DNA from: Chryseobacterium sp. 52
GTDB taxonomy: Bacteria > Bacteroidota > Bacteroidia > Flavobacteriales > Weeksellaceae
DNA length: 64,000 nt
Reading direction: 5' to 3'
Assembly: GCF_002754245.1 (NCBI RefSeq)
Contig: NZ_PEEX01000001.1
Span: forward strand, 4,630,001-4,694,000
Numbering within the stretch: the stretch's first letter is position 1; each line of letters opens with the position of its first letter. Shown in pieces: positions 17,239-26,534 of the stretch. The notes below the pieces were generated by a model. It saw only the letters and a program-made list of their open reading frames with translations, ran no database searches and was not told the DNA's origin. A program made the position numbers and the translations under genes.

Positions 17239-19167
17239 TTAATCCAGCTGAGAACCCAGATGCTCCCATTCCTGTAGAGCCACTTCCAATTCTTCTTTAG
17301 TTTTATTATATTTTTCTAAAGTTTCTTCAGAAGGGTTTTCTTTGGTGAAGGTAGCTTCCATTTTTTCAATTTCTGTTTCAAGTTCAGAAATTTTCTCTTC
17401 TACTTTCTTTAATTTATTCTGAATATTTTTTTGTTCTTTGCTTACAATTGTTGATGATTTCTCTTCAACTTTTACAGGTTTCGGGGCCTCTTTTACCTCA
17501 ACTTTCACATCCTCGCTGTGAAGCTTTGCTTTTTCTGCAGAGATTTCTCTAAGCGTTTCCTTTTGTCTGTACTCAAGATATTCACCGACACTTCCCAGGA
17601 ATTCTTTCATTCTTCCGTCACGGAATTCATAAATCTTATCACACAATCCGTCCAGGAATTCTCTGTCGTGAGAAATTACGATCAACGTCCCCTGAAAGTT
17701 CTGTAAAGCCAGCTTAATAATTTCCTTAGACTGAATATCCAGGTGATTGGTAGGCTCATCCATGATCAGCGTGTTGAAAGGACGAAGCAACAGTTTACAA
17801 AGTGCCAGACGGTTTCTTTCTCCTCCGGAAAGTACTTTTGTTTTTTTAGAAACAGCTTCACCCTGGAAAAGGAAAGATCCCAGAAGATCTCTTACTCTTG
17901 GTCTTGTTTCTTCCGTTGCAGCATCTTCTGCTTCTTCCAAAACGGTTTTATTTGGCGTCAGTACTTCTTCCTGATTCTGGGCAAAGTATCCGATGTTTAC
18001 ATTGTGTCCTAAATTCCAGGTTCCTGAATGATCTTTGATCTCTCCGGCAAGAATTTTCGCTAAAGTTGTTTTTCCCTGTCCGTTTTGTCCTAAAAGAGCA
18101 ATCCTGTCTCCTCTCTGAACAATAAAGTCTACATCATCGAAAATTTGTTTTTTTCCGTATGCTTTTCCTAAATGCTCCGCTTCAAAAATAACTTTTCCGG
18201 GAACCATAGACTGCACGAAACGAATATTGAATTTTGAAACGTCTTCATTGTCAACTTCAATACGCTCTATTTTATCTAATTTTTTAATAAGTGACTGGGC
18301 AAAAGATGCTTTGGTAGCACTTGCACGGAACTTATTAATGTTATCCTCCATCTGCTTGATCTCTGCATCCTGATTCTTTTTAGCCCCGATAAGTTTCTCG
18401 CGGCGTTCTTCACGCATGATCAGATATTTGGAGTAGTTGGCTTTATAATCGTCAACTTTTTTATTATTGATATCAAAAGTCCTGTTGCAGACAGCAGTCA
18501 TAAACTGCTTATCGTGACTTACCAGTACAATGGCACCGGGATAGTCTTTCAGGAAGTTTTCCAGCCAGATAATGGATTCCATATCCAGGTGGTTGGTAGG
18601 CTCATCGAGAAGCATGATGTCATTTTTCTGAAGCAACAGTTTTGCCAGCTCGATTCTCATTCTCCAGCCTCCGGAAAATTCATCGGTGATTTTCTGAAAA
18701 TCATCAGCTCTAAATCCTAAACCGAACAATACTTTCTCCATATCGCCTTCAAGGTTGTAAGCATCATGATTCATTAAAAGATCATTCAGCTCTGTCATCT
18801 TGTTGATCAGGTCAGTATAAGCATCACTTTCATAGTCTGTTCTTACAGCCATCTGATGATTCACCTCTTCCAGTTCATTTTTCCATGCATTGATCTGTTC
18901 AAAGGCCTGCATGGTTTCAGCCCAGACTGTTCTTCCTTTTACGAAATCCAGATCCTGCTTCAGGAAGCCAATAGTAGCACCTCCTTCACGAACTACTGTT
19001 CCTTCGTAGAAATTAATTTCTCCCGAAAGCATTTTCAATAAAGTGGATTTTCCCGCTCCATTTTTTCCAACGAGACCTACTTTATCATCCTTTTTAATGG
19101 TGAAATTTGTATTTTGAAACAGATAGTTTCCTGAATGATGTAATCCTAAACCTTGAACCGAAAGCAT
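17239..19167 (-). CDS. ABC-F family ATPase
   Basis: This 642-residue protein has two ABC ATPase domains on one chain and no membrane segment, as in ABC-F translation factors (Uup/EttA/YheS group). Walker A sites are GLVGKNGAGKSTLL (~33) and ALLGQNGQGKTTLA (~355); signature motifs are FSGGWRMRIELAKLL and LSGGERNRLALCKLL, each followed by a DEPTNHLD Walker B. The inter-domain linker (~240-310) is charged and helical. The C-terminal ~90 residues are a Lys/Glu coiled coil (EEKISELETEIEKMEATF) like the DNA- or RNA-binding tail of Uup. It probably acts on stalled ribosomes; the exact subfamily is uncertain. Confidence 0.9.
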   Translation of the reverse strand: MLSVQGLGLHHSGNYLFQNTNFTIKKDDKVGLVGKNGAGKSTLLKMLSGEINFYEGTVVREGGATIGFLKQDLDFVKGRTVWAETMQAFEQINAWKNELEEVNHQMAVRTDYESDAYTDLINKMTELNDLLMNHDAYNLEGDMEKVLFGLGFRADDFQKITDEFSGGWRMRIELAKLLLQKNDIMLLDEPTNHLDMESIIWLENFLKDYPGAIVLVSHDKQFMTAVCNRTFDINNKKVDDYKANYSKYLIMREERREKLIGAKKNQDAEIKQMEDNINKFRASATKASFAQSLIKKLDKIERIEVDNEDVSKFNIRFVQSMVPGKVIFEAEHLGKAYGKKQIFDDVDFIVQRGDRIALLGQNGQGKTTLAKILAGEIKDHSGTWNLGHNVNIGYFAQNQEEVLTPNKTVLEEAEDAATEETRPRVRDLLGSFLFQGEAVSKKTKVLSGGERNRLALCKLLLRPFNTLIMDEPTNHLDIQSKEIIKLALQNFQGTLIVISHDREFLDGLCDKIYEFRDGRMKEFLGSVGEYLEYRQKETLREISAEKAKLHSEDVKVEVKEAPKPVKVEEKSSTIVSKEQKNIQNKLKKVEEKISELETEIEKMEATFTKENPSEETLEKYNKTKEELEVALQEWEHLGSQLD

Positions 19168-19288
19168 TTTTTAGTATAAAAATTAGTAATGAATAATGAA
19201 TTTTCGGGTGCAAAAGTACGGAAAAAGAAATGAATAGCCCAGAAATAAAACATTCTGTCTCACAACCCTTTTATTTTATCCCGTAAAA

Positions 19289-19314
19289 AAGGGATGTCCT
19301 GCCAGACATCCCTT
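19289..19314 (-). terminator. Terminator of the Tle1-like lipase gene
   Basis: A 10-bp perfect stem (19289-19298 with 19305-19314) is followed, on the minus strand, by a T-run. It lies 43 bp past the gene's stop. Confidence 0.75.
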
Positions 19315-19356
19315 CATAACCTAAATTTAAAACTGAAAAGTACTAACGTTATTTAT

Positions 19357-20697
19357 CTAATTCTGTTCTGCCGCAAATGATCTCATTTCGATCGTACGGC
19401 TCCAGATATCATTATTCGGAACATTGGTTCCATACAGAAAGTCTGCTACAAAACTGTCTTCAGGAAGATGCAGCTCGGTAAGAAGCTTGGTATGGATACC
19501 CCGGTCTACGGAGGTACTGCTTGGTACATTCAGACCGTTGTTGATTAATTCTGCTTCAATCTCATCCGCAGATCTTTGTAACACTCCATCACTGTACAGT
19601 CCGAAATTGGCTGAAATATGGGTATAATCTGCAAATCGGGTATAATCATATTTTGGTTTCATAGCGGGTGATAAATTTTCAACATACGCTATAAGATTGG
19701 TATAAAAATCAGCAAGGAAACTATCATCTGTGATTTCAAGACCGGAGTTGGTAAGATCTGTACTGAAAATTCCGGACACCGCATTGTTGGTTTCCTCCAG
19801 CATGAGTCTTCCGTACACAAACGGAAGGGTATTCAGGATGACTTCTCTTGAAACATAAGCCTGGGAAAGAATAACTCCTTTTTCAATTTGAAAATCTGAA
19901 AGTAATGAATCCCATATCTTATTTCCTTCAGCATCCGTTTTGGCATTTCTGACATCGGAAACATAGTCTTGCAGATCGTTGACATTAATAAAATCTGTAG
20001 AAATATATACAGAATGCGGTGCCTGTAAGTATCCGCCCCCTACATCGGCATGGGCTCCGGGAACGAAAACTTCTTTCCATACTGAGCCAGCAGTTTCAGT
20101 TTTGGTATCCTGCATATTTTTTGAATTCTCAAAAAACCCGGTGAGCGGAAAAAAGAACCGGCATTCATTCACTGCACACAGATGAAGGGCGTTTTCCACT
20201 TCCTGCGGCAGGCTCATGTCATATGTATTAAACGGCTTGGATTCAACGGTATCAAAAATACCTAAAAACTTTATGGTTATATTTCCTGAAGGGTATTTCG
20301 TAACCAGCTGGTTACAGAATTCTCTTGCCAGCATGCTTCCTCTACTGAATCCGTAGATATAAAAATGATAATCGTTGTCTTCGTTATCCAGAATATTCTG
20401 TACAAAAGCATCTGCCTTCTGCAGCTTATCGTCAGAAGAATATCCGTTGGCATCAGGAGGATTGGCACATGTGGCCATGGCAAAATTACTGTCTTCACCG
20501 CCGGTGACTGTCCCTATTCCTTCTACATATATTTTATTGTTTCCGTTAAATAATCTGAATAATTTATAGACATTGGTAGGTGCCCCTTTATAGCTCTCAT
20601 AATTTTGTGAAGGTATATCGGATGAAGCAGCGTTAATTCCGTTATTTCCTGTTCCGTCAAAAAAAATCCCGACAGATATTACTGTACCTTTTTCCAT
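19357..20697 (-). CDS. DUF2235 / Tle1-like alpha/beta hydrolase
   Basis: This 446-residue protein has the opening SVGIFFDGTGNNG of DUF2235, the lipase nucleophile elbow YGFSRGSMLAREF (GxSxG, Ser ~120) and FVPGAHADVGGGYLQ (~205), the region carrying the conserved Asp/His. DUF2235 includes the type VI phospholipase effectors Tle1 and also housekeeping or phage-like hydrolases. No signal peptide is seen. No type VI genes, spike protein or clear immunity gene lie next to it in this window, so an effector role is only possible. It is transcribed alone, with its terminator at 19289-19314. Confidence 0.82.
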   Translation of the reverse strand: MEKGTVISVGIFFDGTGNNGINAASSDIPSQNYESYKGAPTNVYKLFRLFNGNNKIYVEGIGTVTGGEDSNFAMATCANPPDANGYSSDDKLQKADAFVQNILDNEDNDYHFYIYGFSRGSMLAREFCNQLVTKYPSGNITIKFLGIFDTVESKPFNTYDMSLPQEVENALHLCAVNECRFFFPLTGFFENSKNMQDTKTETAGSVWKEVFVPGAHADVGGGYLQAPHSVYISTDFINVNDLQDYVSDVRNAKTDAEGNKIWDSLLSDFQIEKGVILSQAYVSREVILNTLPFVYGRLMLEETNNAVSGIFSTDLTNSGLEITDDSFLADFYTNLIAYVENLSPAMKPKYDYTRFADYTHISANFGLYSDGVLQRSADEIEAELINNGLNVPSSTSVDRGIHTKLLTELHLPEDSFVADFLYGTNVPNNDIWSRTIEMRSFAAEQN

Positions 20698-20855
20698 CGC
20701 AGTGTTTTGCTTTAATTATTGAAATTTCCTTACACATCTTCATTGTATTGATACTACTTTAAAGCCTGTAAATCTTATTTTTCAAATTAACGAAAGAAGG
20801 AAAAGCAATACTAGCGTGAAAAATACCAAATAAAAAATTCCGTATTTCTACGGAA

Positions 20856-21533
20856 TCACATTTTATCAAGAGAATATATATTATTAACAACGGCGTAGAT
20901 GACTATACCTACTGTGTTCTTAGCCCCGATCTTTTCCAGGATCCTCTGGCGGTGGCTTTCTACTGTTCTGGGACTTATGAAGAGTTTTTCTCCGATCTCA
21001 TTATTTGTGTATTCCTGGCAAATCAGTTTTACCACATCTTTTTCCCGTTCCGAAAGTTCATCTTCCATTTCAAAAAGAGATTTTTTCTTTGCAGAACTGT
21101 TCATATAGGTAAACAGCATCTGATGGTCTTCGGCAGTAAAAAATACGCCATTTTTATACACCATGGTGATTGCATCGATGAATGTTTTCCGGTCTGAATT
21201 TTTAGGAAGAAAGGCAGAAACACCGAGTTTAACCATATACCCCAGAATAGAGGTTTTGTAATGGGAAGAGAGGATAATAATCCTCAGTTCCGGGTATTTT
21301 TCTTTAAGAACTTCTACCAGTTCAAAGCCGTTCATGGGCTGCATCTGTACGTCTACAAGAGCCAGATGCGGAAATTCATCTTCGGAAAGGCTTCCCAGTT
21401 TCTCAATAAAATCCGGGCCGTTATTGGATGTAAGACATACGGATATATTCTTTTCATTCGAAAGCAGCATTTTTACCCCTTCCAGGATCAGCTGTTCGTC
21501 ATCAATTAAGGCTATTTTGATTTGGGAGTTCAT
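20856..21533 (-). CDS. NarL/LuxR-type response regulator
   Basis: This 225-residue regulator has a receiver domain (~5-125) with acidic pocket D11/D12, phospho-acceptor Asp61 in LALVDVQMQPMNG, and Lys111 in SAFLPKNS. A LuxR-type helix-turn-helix (~158-220) includes LSEREKDVVKLICQEYTNNE and ISPRTVESHRQRILEKI. Its ATG lies 32 bp inside the end of the histidine kinase gene, so the pair is translationally coupled. It probably binds promoters as a dimer after phosphorylation by that kinase. Targets are not visible here. Confidence 0.92.
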   Translation of the reverse strand: MNSQIKIALIDDEQLILEGVKMLLSNEKNISVCLTSNNGPDFIEKLGSLSEDEFPHLALVDVQMQPMNGFELVEVLKEKYPELRIIILSSHYKTSILGYMVKLGVSAFLPKNSDRKTFIDAITMVYKNGVFFTAEDHQMLFTYMNSSAKKKSLFEMEDELSEREKDVVKLICQEYTNNEIGEKLFISPRTVESHRQRILEKIGAKNTVGIVIYAVVNNIYSLDKM

Positions 21534-22320
21534 GGTTTTTTGGAATTATAATGATTAAACGGCTTCCTTTATTTAAAGTACTTTTCCATTTATGGACGGC
21601 ATTCATTGATTTTATTCTGGATTCAATATTCTTGATTCCCATTCCTTTTTTCACCAGATTATAATCAAATCCCTGTCCGTTGTCAGAGATGATCACTGCC
21701 ATATTCCGGGGATAATCTTTAATATAAATCCATAAATCTGTGGCTGTTGAATGTTTGATAACATTGGTTGTGAATTCCTGAATGATTCTATACAGCTGTA
21801 CTTCCACAAAGATATCTTTTTTCTCATATCCGGGCATGACCTGCATAGAAATATTGATCTTATGTGAAAGATTGGCAATAAGCTCTTCCACATAGAGAAC
21901 AAATCCTACCGATTCAAGGTTTACGGGATATAAGGAATGGGAAATACTTCTAGCCGCATCGATAAGGGATGACATCTGACTGTAAATATTTTTCTTGATC
22001 ACCTCATCTCCTTTGGTATCCAGATTATTCATCCATAAGGAAAGGATATTGAGACGGTTTCCGATATCGTCATGGATCATGACTGCTATTCTTTTTCTTT
22101 CTTCTTCCTGGGCTTTGATATTTTCAAGCACGAGCTTTTTCTGATGAAGCACTTCGGCCTCATGCTGAACATTCTTTTCTTTAATGATCCGGCTGATAAA
22201 AGATCTGTAGGCAATGAGAATAAAGGATACTATAATTGCTATGGTAACAATTATAAGGATCAGCAGGCTAATATTTAGGGTTACTTCTTTAATTTGATGA
22301 AGGTATATAAAAATGAGCAA
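21502..22320 (-). CDS. Sensor histidine kinase (HisKA_3 type)
   Basis: This 272-residue kinase has one membrane helix (~15-38), a short coiled coil, the phospho-acceptor box ERKRIAVMIHDDIGNRLN (His83) and a C-terminal ATPase domain (N-box EFTTNVIKHS; G-box IISDNGQGFDYN). It has no periplasmic sensor domain and so must sense through its helix or a partner. The upstream membrane protein 22281-22904 overlaps it by 40 bp and is a natural candidate partner. The start at 22320 is the only ATG; it gives an odd N-terminus (MLIFIYLHQIKEV) inside the upstream gene. Confidence 0.88.
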   Translation of the reverse strand: MLIFIYLHQIKEVTLNISLLILIIVTIAIIVSFILIAYRSFISRIIKEKNVQHEAEVLHQKKLVLENIKAQEEERKRIAVMIHDDIGNRLNILSLWMNNLDTKGDEVIKKNIYSQMSSLIDAARSISHSLYPVNLESVGFVLYVEELIANLSHKINISMQVMPGYEKKDIFVEVQLYRIIQEFTTNVIKHSTATDLWIYIKDYPRNMAVIISDNGQGFDYNLVKKGMGIKNIESRIKSMNAVHKWKSTLNKGSRLIIIIPKNHELPNQNSLN

Positions 22321-22904
22321 TATAAAATGCTTGACAGAATATTATTTGCACTGAGAATAATATAATAATCATTTTCTGACAGGTTAGCGATCTGATGCTG
22401 GATAATGAAAATAAAGACCGAAACCGAATAGTAGAAAAAAATACATGCATCTGCGAGAAGAAAACGATTTTGGGTCGATGCATCTTTGATCTCCCGGATC
22501 AGGGAAAACCCTGAAAGACAGATGATCGCAATATTGGAGATCACCTTTACAATATCACTGTTGAACGGATAATCAAATACATATTTTGACACCATAAATG
22601 CTGCAGCCAGCATTGCTGTGATGCCGAGTAAATATTTCGGGAGTTCCAGTTTCCTTATAAACAACGCTGTAACCAGAAAAAATTCTCCGGCAATGTACAG
22701 AGGATATAGAAACGAGGTATCATTAAGATTGAAAATGTAAGGCAGAACCAGGTTCAGTAATTCTATAAAAAAAAGAAAAGCAATACAATGAAAATATTGC
22801 TTTTCTTTATTATTTAATATACGGTATTTTGCTGCTCCCAAAAGTATTATGGACAGAAGCAGACCATAGTTTAGGAATAAAATTGCTTTATAAAAATCTG
22901 TCAT
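22281..22904 (-). CDS. Polytopic membrane protein, possible sensor partner
   Basis: These 207 residues contain about six or seven hydrophobic helices separated by short loops (FYKAILFLNYGLLL, FLFFIELLNLVLPYIFNLND, IAIICLSGFSLIREIKDAST). The pattern resembles 7TM receptor-like N-terminal units found in some Bacteroidota histidine kinases. The gene overlaps the kinase start by 40 bp. I infer that it could supply the missing input domain in trans. No named family is recognised. Confidence 0.65.
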   Translation of the reverse strand: MTDFYKAILFLNYGLLLSIILLGAAKYRILNNKEKQYFHCIAFLFFIELLNLVLPYIFNLNDTSFLYPLYIAGEFFLVTALFIRKLELPKYLLGITAMLAAAFMVSKYVFDYPFNSDIVKVISNIAIICLSGFSLIREIKDASTQNRFLLADACIFFYYSVSVFIFIIQHQIANLSENDYYIILSANNILSSILYCSFLYTFIKLKK

Positions 22905-22923
22905 TCCTATCTATACTAAGCAT

Positions 22924-23661
22924 TTAAGATCCTAGTTCAGGGATACGGCAGATAGGCGGACATGGTTTTGCCCAATCGTAGGTATTTGAAGTAAGTTGTG
23001 TACTTGATCCTTCCAACATCACTTCATGGAAAGAAATAAAGATTAATGTTACCAGCATTCTCTGATAAATATCATTGTATCTAAGCCCGAATGAGCATTT
23101 TACTCCCGCGATCTTCGGCTCAGTATGGCTCAGGTCTTCTTTAGGGATGTAAAATCTTTTAAAAATTCTGGTTCCTTCAAATTCTGTACACTCACGGAAG
23201 AACCATTCCATGCCTTCATTTCTCCATCTTTCAATAGCATCTACAGCTAAATCCTGATCAAGAATTGGCTGATCAGATACAGGAAGTGACATATTGGTAT
23301 TGTCATCTACTTTTGTAAGATTACTGGAAAGTACTGCATTTTTAACCACTGTAAATTCTTTCGTTTCCTGCAGTCTAAGGTCATATTTAAGCGGACAAAG
23401 AACCGTGTACTCATATTCAGTAACGCTTTTATCGATATATCCATTTTCATTCAAAGGAACGAAGATAAGGACCATTTCACCGTTAAATATACCCGCTTCT
23501 GCACAGAGATCTACATATTTGTTTTTTTCTATGATTTTGTCGATCTTATCTCCGAGAAGTTCGAAAATATAGTTGGTAGGGATCAGATTGGAGATGGTAG
23601 AGTAATCTGACTTGCATCTGTTCCACTCGTCGATTGCAATTTTGTAATCTTTTTCGTTCAT
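22924..23661 (-). CDS. Hypothetical protein upstream of the two-component genes
   Basis: A 245-residue soluble protein with no signal peptide or membrane segment. It has mixed helix/strand composition, with a CTEFEGTRIFKRFY segment, GVKCSFGLRYNDIYQRML and a Cys/Pro-rich end (KPCPPICRIPELGS). I recognise no family. It ends 19 bp before the membrane protein and is probably the first gene of a four-gene unit with the kinase and regulator. A role in that signalling path is inferred only from position. Confidence 0.6.
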   Translation of the reverse strand: MNEKDYKIAIDEWNRCKSDYSTISNLIPTNYIFELLGDKIDKIIEKNKYVDLCAEAGIFNGEMVLIFVPLNENGYIDKSVTEYEYTVLCPLKYDLRLQETKEFTVVKNAVLSSNLTKVDDNTNMSLPVSDQPILDQDLAVDAIERWRNEGMEWFFRECTEFEGTRIFKRFYIPKEDLSHTEPKIAGVKCSFGLRYNDIYQRMLVTLIFISFHEVMLEGSSTQLTSNTYDWAKPCPPICRIPELGS

Positions 23662-23825
23662 AAGTTCATGGTTTGTTTAGTCGTATAAAATTATATAAAC
23701 TAAACATCCTGCACAAATAATCATATCATAAATTTATTATTCGTAAAACAAATTTAATTTTGATTCACAAACCCCCTTGATATATTGAAAGTAATTTTAT
23801 GGTTTATTGATCACAATATCGATCC

Positions 23826-24446
23826 TCAGTAGTTCCTTACGGTAATATGATAGCAGCTCTGTTGTCTTTCTTTGATGTAATAAATTCTGCCAGCATCTGC
23901 ATAATACTTTAAAACTTTCTCCAGTGCCCCTTCCATTTTCGGATTATACTTCAACACATCATTGAATCTTATGTAAGAAATATCAAAGGAGTTCCCGTAA
24001 TTGTGTGAGCTAATCCCTAAGGATGCATTGGAGTTCACTCTTCTCAGCCTGCATTGGTCTTCAAGTGTTCTGGTGATGGATGAGACAGTAAACGTATGCC
24101 CTTTTGTTTCTTTGCTGAATCTTGCAGCCATCTTGTCCAGCGTATTTTTTGCTTTGGATACCATATATGCCCTGCTGTAATCAAGTTTCTGGATGCGATA
24201 CCCTTTTCCTGATTTTTTAATTTTATGAAATTTTCCGCTATTAATATATTTCTGTACTGTTTTAGAATCTTTAAGCAGCTTTACTCCAAAACTTTTTGAA
24301 GCATCCAGATGCGGTTTGTACAAAGCAGTAGGCTCTACTTTTAGAACCGACGTAAGATCATAACAGGGAGGTGCTTTTTTTGCTGCCTGTGAATAATAAA
24401 AGCTATACATAAGCGGCACAAAGGCCACACAAAAAAACTTTCTCAT
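23826..24446 (-). CDS. DUF5715 family exported protein (M15-like)
   Basis: This 206-residue protein has a short N-terminal signal (MRKFFCVAFVPLMYSFYYSQA). Residues ~115-200 resemble a peptidase M15/D-Ala-D-Ala carboxypeptidase fold: TFTVSSITRTLEDQCRLRRV, then SLGISSHNYGNSFDISYIRF, where SxHxxGxxxD matches the zinc-binding His and Asp, and a final CYHITVRNY giving the last His. It probably cleaves or binds peptidoglycan peptides in the periplasm. It stands alone between the two-component unit and the aquaporin. Confidence 0.78.
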   Translation of the reverse strand: MRKFFCVAFVPLMYSFYYSQAAKKAPPCYDLTSVLKVEPTALYKPHLDASKSFGVKLLKDSKTVQKYINSGKFHKIKKSGKGYRIQKLDYSRAYMVSKAKNTLDKMAARFSKETKGHTFTVSSITRTLEDQCRLRRVNSNASLGISSHNYGNSFDISYIRFNDVLKYNPKMEGALEKVLKYYADAGRIYYIKERQQSCYHITVRNY

Positions 24447-24662
24447 TAACCGTGCTTTTAAATTACTATACGAAAGATAAACATTTATGGTACATCATTC
24501 AACTCCTGAACAATATCATCATGAAAAAATTCCCAACAAACATTAAACCAAATTACTAAATCTTTAATTTTAAGTGTATAAAAGTTAAAATATTTTTAAG
24601 GTTTAACTTTTTATTTTAAAATTTAAATTTTACATTTGAGATACATTTTAATAATAAACAAT

Positions 24663-25382
24663 ATGATAAAAAAACTTTTTGCTGAATTTTTCGGCACATT
24701 TTGGCTTGTTTTCGGTGGCTGCGGAAGTGCAGTTTTTGCTGCCGGAGTTCCCGATATCGGAATTGGCCTTTTAGGCGTGGCTTTGGCCTTTGGTCTTACT
24801 GTTCTTACGATGGCTTATGCTGTCGGGCATATTTCTGGCGGACATTTTAATCCGGCTGTTTCTTTCGGACTTTTGGCAGGAGGCAGATTCTCTGCAAAAG
24901 ATCTGATTCCTTACATCGTGGCACAGTGTCTTGGGGCAGTTGTGGCAGCAGGATGTCTGTACGTTATCCTTAACGGATCGGGCGCTGTAGATTTTTCCAA
25001 ACCCGGAGCTTTTGCTACCAATTTCTATGGAGAAGCCGTGTATAACGGAAAAGCATTCAGTATGGGCGCTGCATTCCTTGCTGAATTTTTGTTAACCGCT
25101 TTCTTCCTTATTGTGATTATGGGAGCTACAGACAAATGGGCTAACGGTAAATTTGCAGGCATCGCTATTGGTCTTGCTCTAACGCTGATTCACCTTATTT
25201 CTATTCCTATCACGAATACTTCTGTAAACCCGGCAAGATCGCTTTCACAGGCAGTATTTACGGGTGGACTAGCGATGTCACAGCTTTGGCTGTTCTGGGT
25301 TGCTCCTATTGCAGGAGGAATCGTAGGAGGATTAATCTACAAGTTTTTACTTCAGAGAGATACCGCTGAAATTACTGATTAA
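24663..25382 (+). CDS. aqpZ: Aquaporin Z
   Basis: This 239-residue MIP-family channel has six membrane helices and both half-helix NPA motifs ([11 protein letters not shown] and [14 protein letters not shown]). It opens with the AqpZ-like [21 protein letters not shown], which fixes the start at 24663; the in-frame ATG at 24636 adds nine poorly conserved residues. The family conducts water across the inner membrane. A narrow water-selective pore is suggested by overall AqpZ likeness rather than GlpF likeness (no GlpF-type NPAR with Asp after it). A terminator follows at 25404-25430. Confidence 0.92.
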   Translation: MIKKLFAEFFGTFWLVFGGCGSAVFAAGVPDIGIGLLGVALAFGLTVLTMAYAVGHISGGHFNPAVSFGLLAGGRFSAKDLIPYIVAQCLGAVVAAGCLYVILNGSGAVDFSKPGAFATNFYGEAVYNGKAFSMGAAFLAEFLLTAFFLIVIMGATDKWANGKFAGIAIGLALTLIHLISIPITNTSVNPARSLSQAVFTGGLAMSQLWLFWVAPIAGGIVGGLIYKFLLQRDTAEITD

Positions 25383-25403
25383 TATCAATTCTGATATCAA
25401 TAT

Positions 25404-25430
25404 AAAATCCTGTCAAGTGGCAGGATTTTT
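25404..25430 (+). terminator. Terminator of aqpZ
   Basis: The stem aaaatcctgtc / ggcaggatttt (one wobble pair) is followed by T7. It sits between convergent aqpZ and the 25431-25976 gene. Confidence 0.8.
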
Positions 25431-25976
25431 TTATTTTATTTTTTTGATGTCAAAAGGATTTTTGAAAATAAGCTCTTCCTGTTTTCCTTTGATCTCCATT
25501 TTACGCTGAAGTAAGTTCAGAGCCATTTTACGGATAAAAAGATCTTTATCATTCAGTTTCCAATAAGAATCTTCATGTACTCTTTTAGGTTGACGTATGA
25601 GATAGAACTCCGTTTCCCAGGTGTCTGCATTGTGGTAGAATTCAATAATTCCGCAATGTTCCGGAATCACGGCATGCTCTATCATCCCCATAGGAAGCAG
25701 AAAACTGAAAGCATTACAGATATAGTCACCACACGAGATCTTATCATGTTTCAGGAATTTCTCTCCGGTATCTTTATTGAGGTAGGATTTTTTGAAATCG
25801 TTTTTAAAATCGCTTTTTGAAAGCTTGATCTCTATTTCATGGCTGAATCCTTCAGAATCTATAAACAGCATATCCGCTTCCCAGTCGGCCTGGAAATAGT
25901 TTGTCAGTACAATTTCTTTTTCAAAATCGCAGTGAGAATGGATATAGGCATGAACAAGTTCTTCTATCTTCAGCAT
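25431..25976 (-). CDS. Possible PD-(D/E)XK nuclease-fold protein
   Basis: These 181 residues open with a helix holding Glu (IEELVHAYIHSH), then QADWEADMLFIDSEG and SHEIEIKLSKSDFKNDF. The D-(x)n-ExK arrangement is that of PD-(D/E)XK nucleases, including MmcB-like DNA-repair proteins and phage nucleases. The later half carries GMIEHAVIPEHCGIIEFY. I infer a nuclease-like fold; catalysis is untested. The gene is last in a possible three-gene minus-strand unit with the secreted protein and the LuxE-like protein (gaps of 24 and 30 bp). Confidence 0.6.
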   Translation of the reverse strand: MLKIEELVHAYIHSHCDFEKEIVLTNYFQADWEADMLFIDSEGFSHEIEIKLSKSDFKNDFKKSYLNKDTGEKFLKHDKISCGDYICNAFSFLLPMGMIEHAVIPEHCGIIEFYHNADTWETEFYLIRQPKRVHEDSYWKLNDKDLFIRKMALNLLQRKMEIKGKQEELIFKNPFDIKKIK

Positions 25977-26000
25977 GACAATTAAAGTTTACATTGAGAT

Positions 26001-26504
26001 TTACTTTTTCTGAAGTTCCACGACACCGTAATGCAGCCATATTCCAAAAACACCTGTTTTGGTAAGATAGGTTTCTTCTTTCCCGAATGTAACGGTAGTA
26101 TTGGGTTGTGTCTGACAAATAAAAAAATGTCCGCCATCAATACAGTCCATCTTCCCTTGCTTGTGCAGATCGGTCCAGCCAAATTCTTCATAGGCATCTT
26201 CTTTATTTTCTACATCAAATAAAAACCGCTTAACTGTGATTTTATCCTTACCCCCATCTCTTTTTGAGATCATGGACCAACGGGCTAAATCTGATTCTTC
26301 CTTAGATGGAATTTCATCAGGATCAGCCTCTTTAATTCTTGTAATAATCAAAGTATCTTCGGTCTTGGAACCTTCTCTGTTAAGTGTATTAACAATATAA
26401 TTTCCCGACCAGATATCCTTTTCTGTCTTTTTTTGAGCAGATAACAGAGTAGATACCCCTATCAACATTAAAAATATAAAGAAACTTTTTACCTGGTCCG
26501 TCAT
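26001..26504 (-). CDS. Hypothetical exported protein
   Basis: A 167-residue protein with a signal peptide (~7-23, FFIFLMLIGVSTLLSA-Q). The mature part is hydrophilic with TEKDIWSGNYIVNT, YEEFGWTDLHKQGKMD and a final GIWLHYGVVELQKK. No domain is recognised. It lies between the LuxE-like gene and the nuclease-like gene on the same strand. Confidence 0.6.
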   Translation of the reverse strand: MTDQVKSFFIFLMLIGVSTLLSAQKKTEKDIWSGNYIVNTLNREGSKTEDTLIITRIKEADPDEIPSKEESDLARWSMISKRDGGKDKITVKRFLFDVENKEDAYEEFGWTDLHKQGKMDCIDGGHFFICQTQPNTTVTFGKEETYLTKTGVFGIWLHYGVVELQKK

Positions 26505-26534
26505 AAGAAATCGTTATTTGTTTGAATCTGAATT

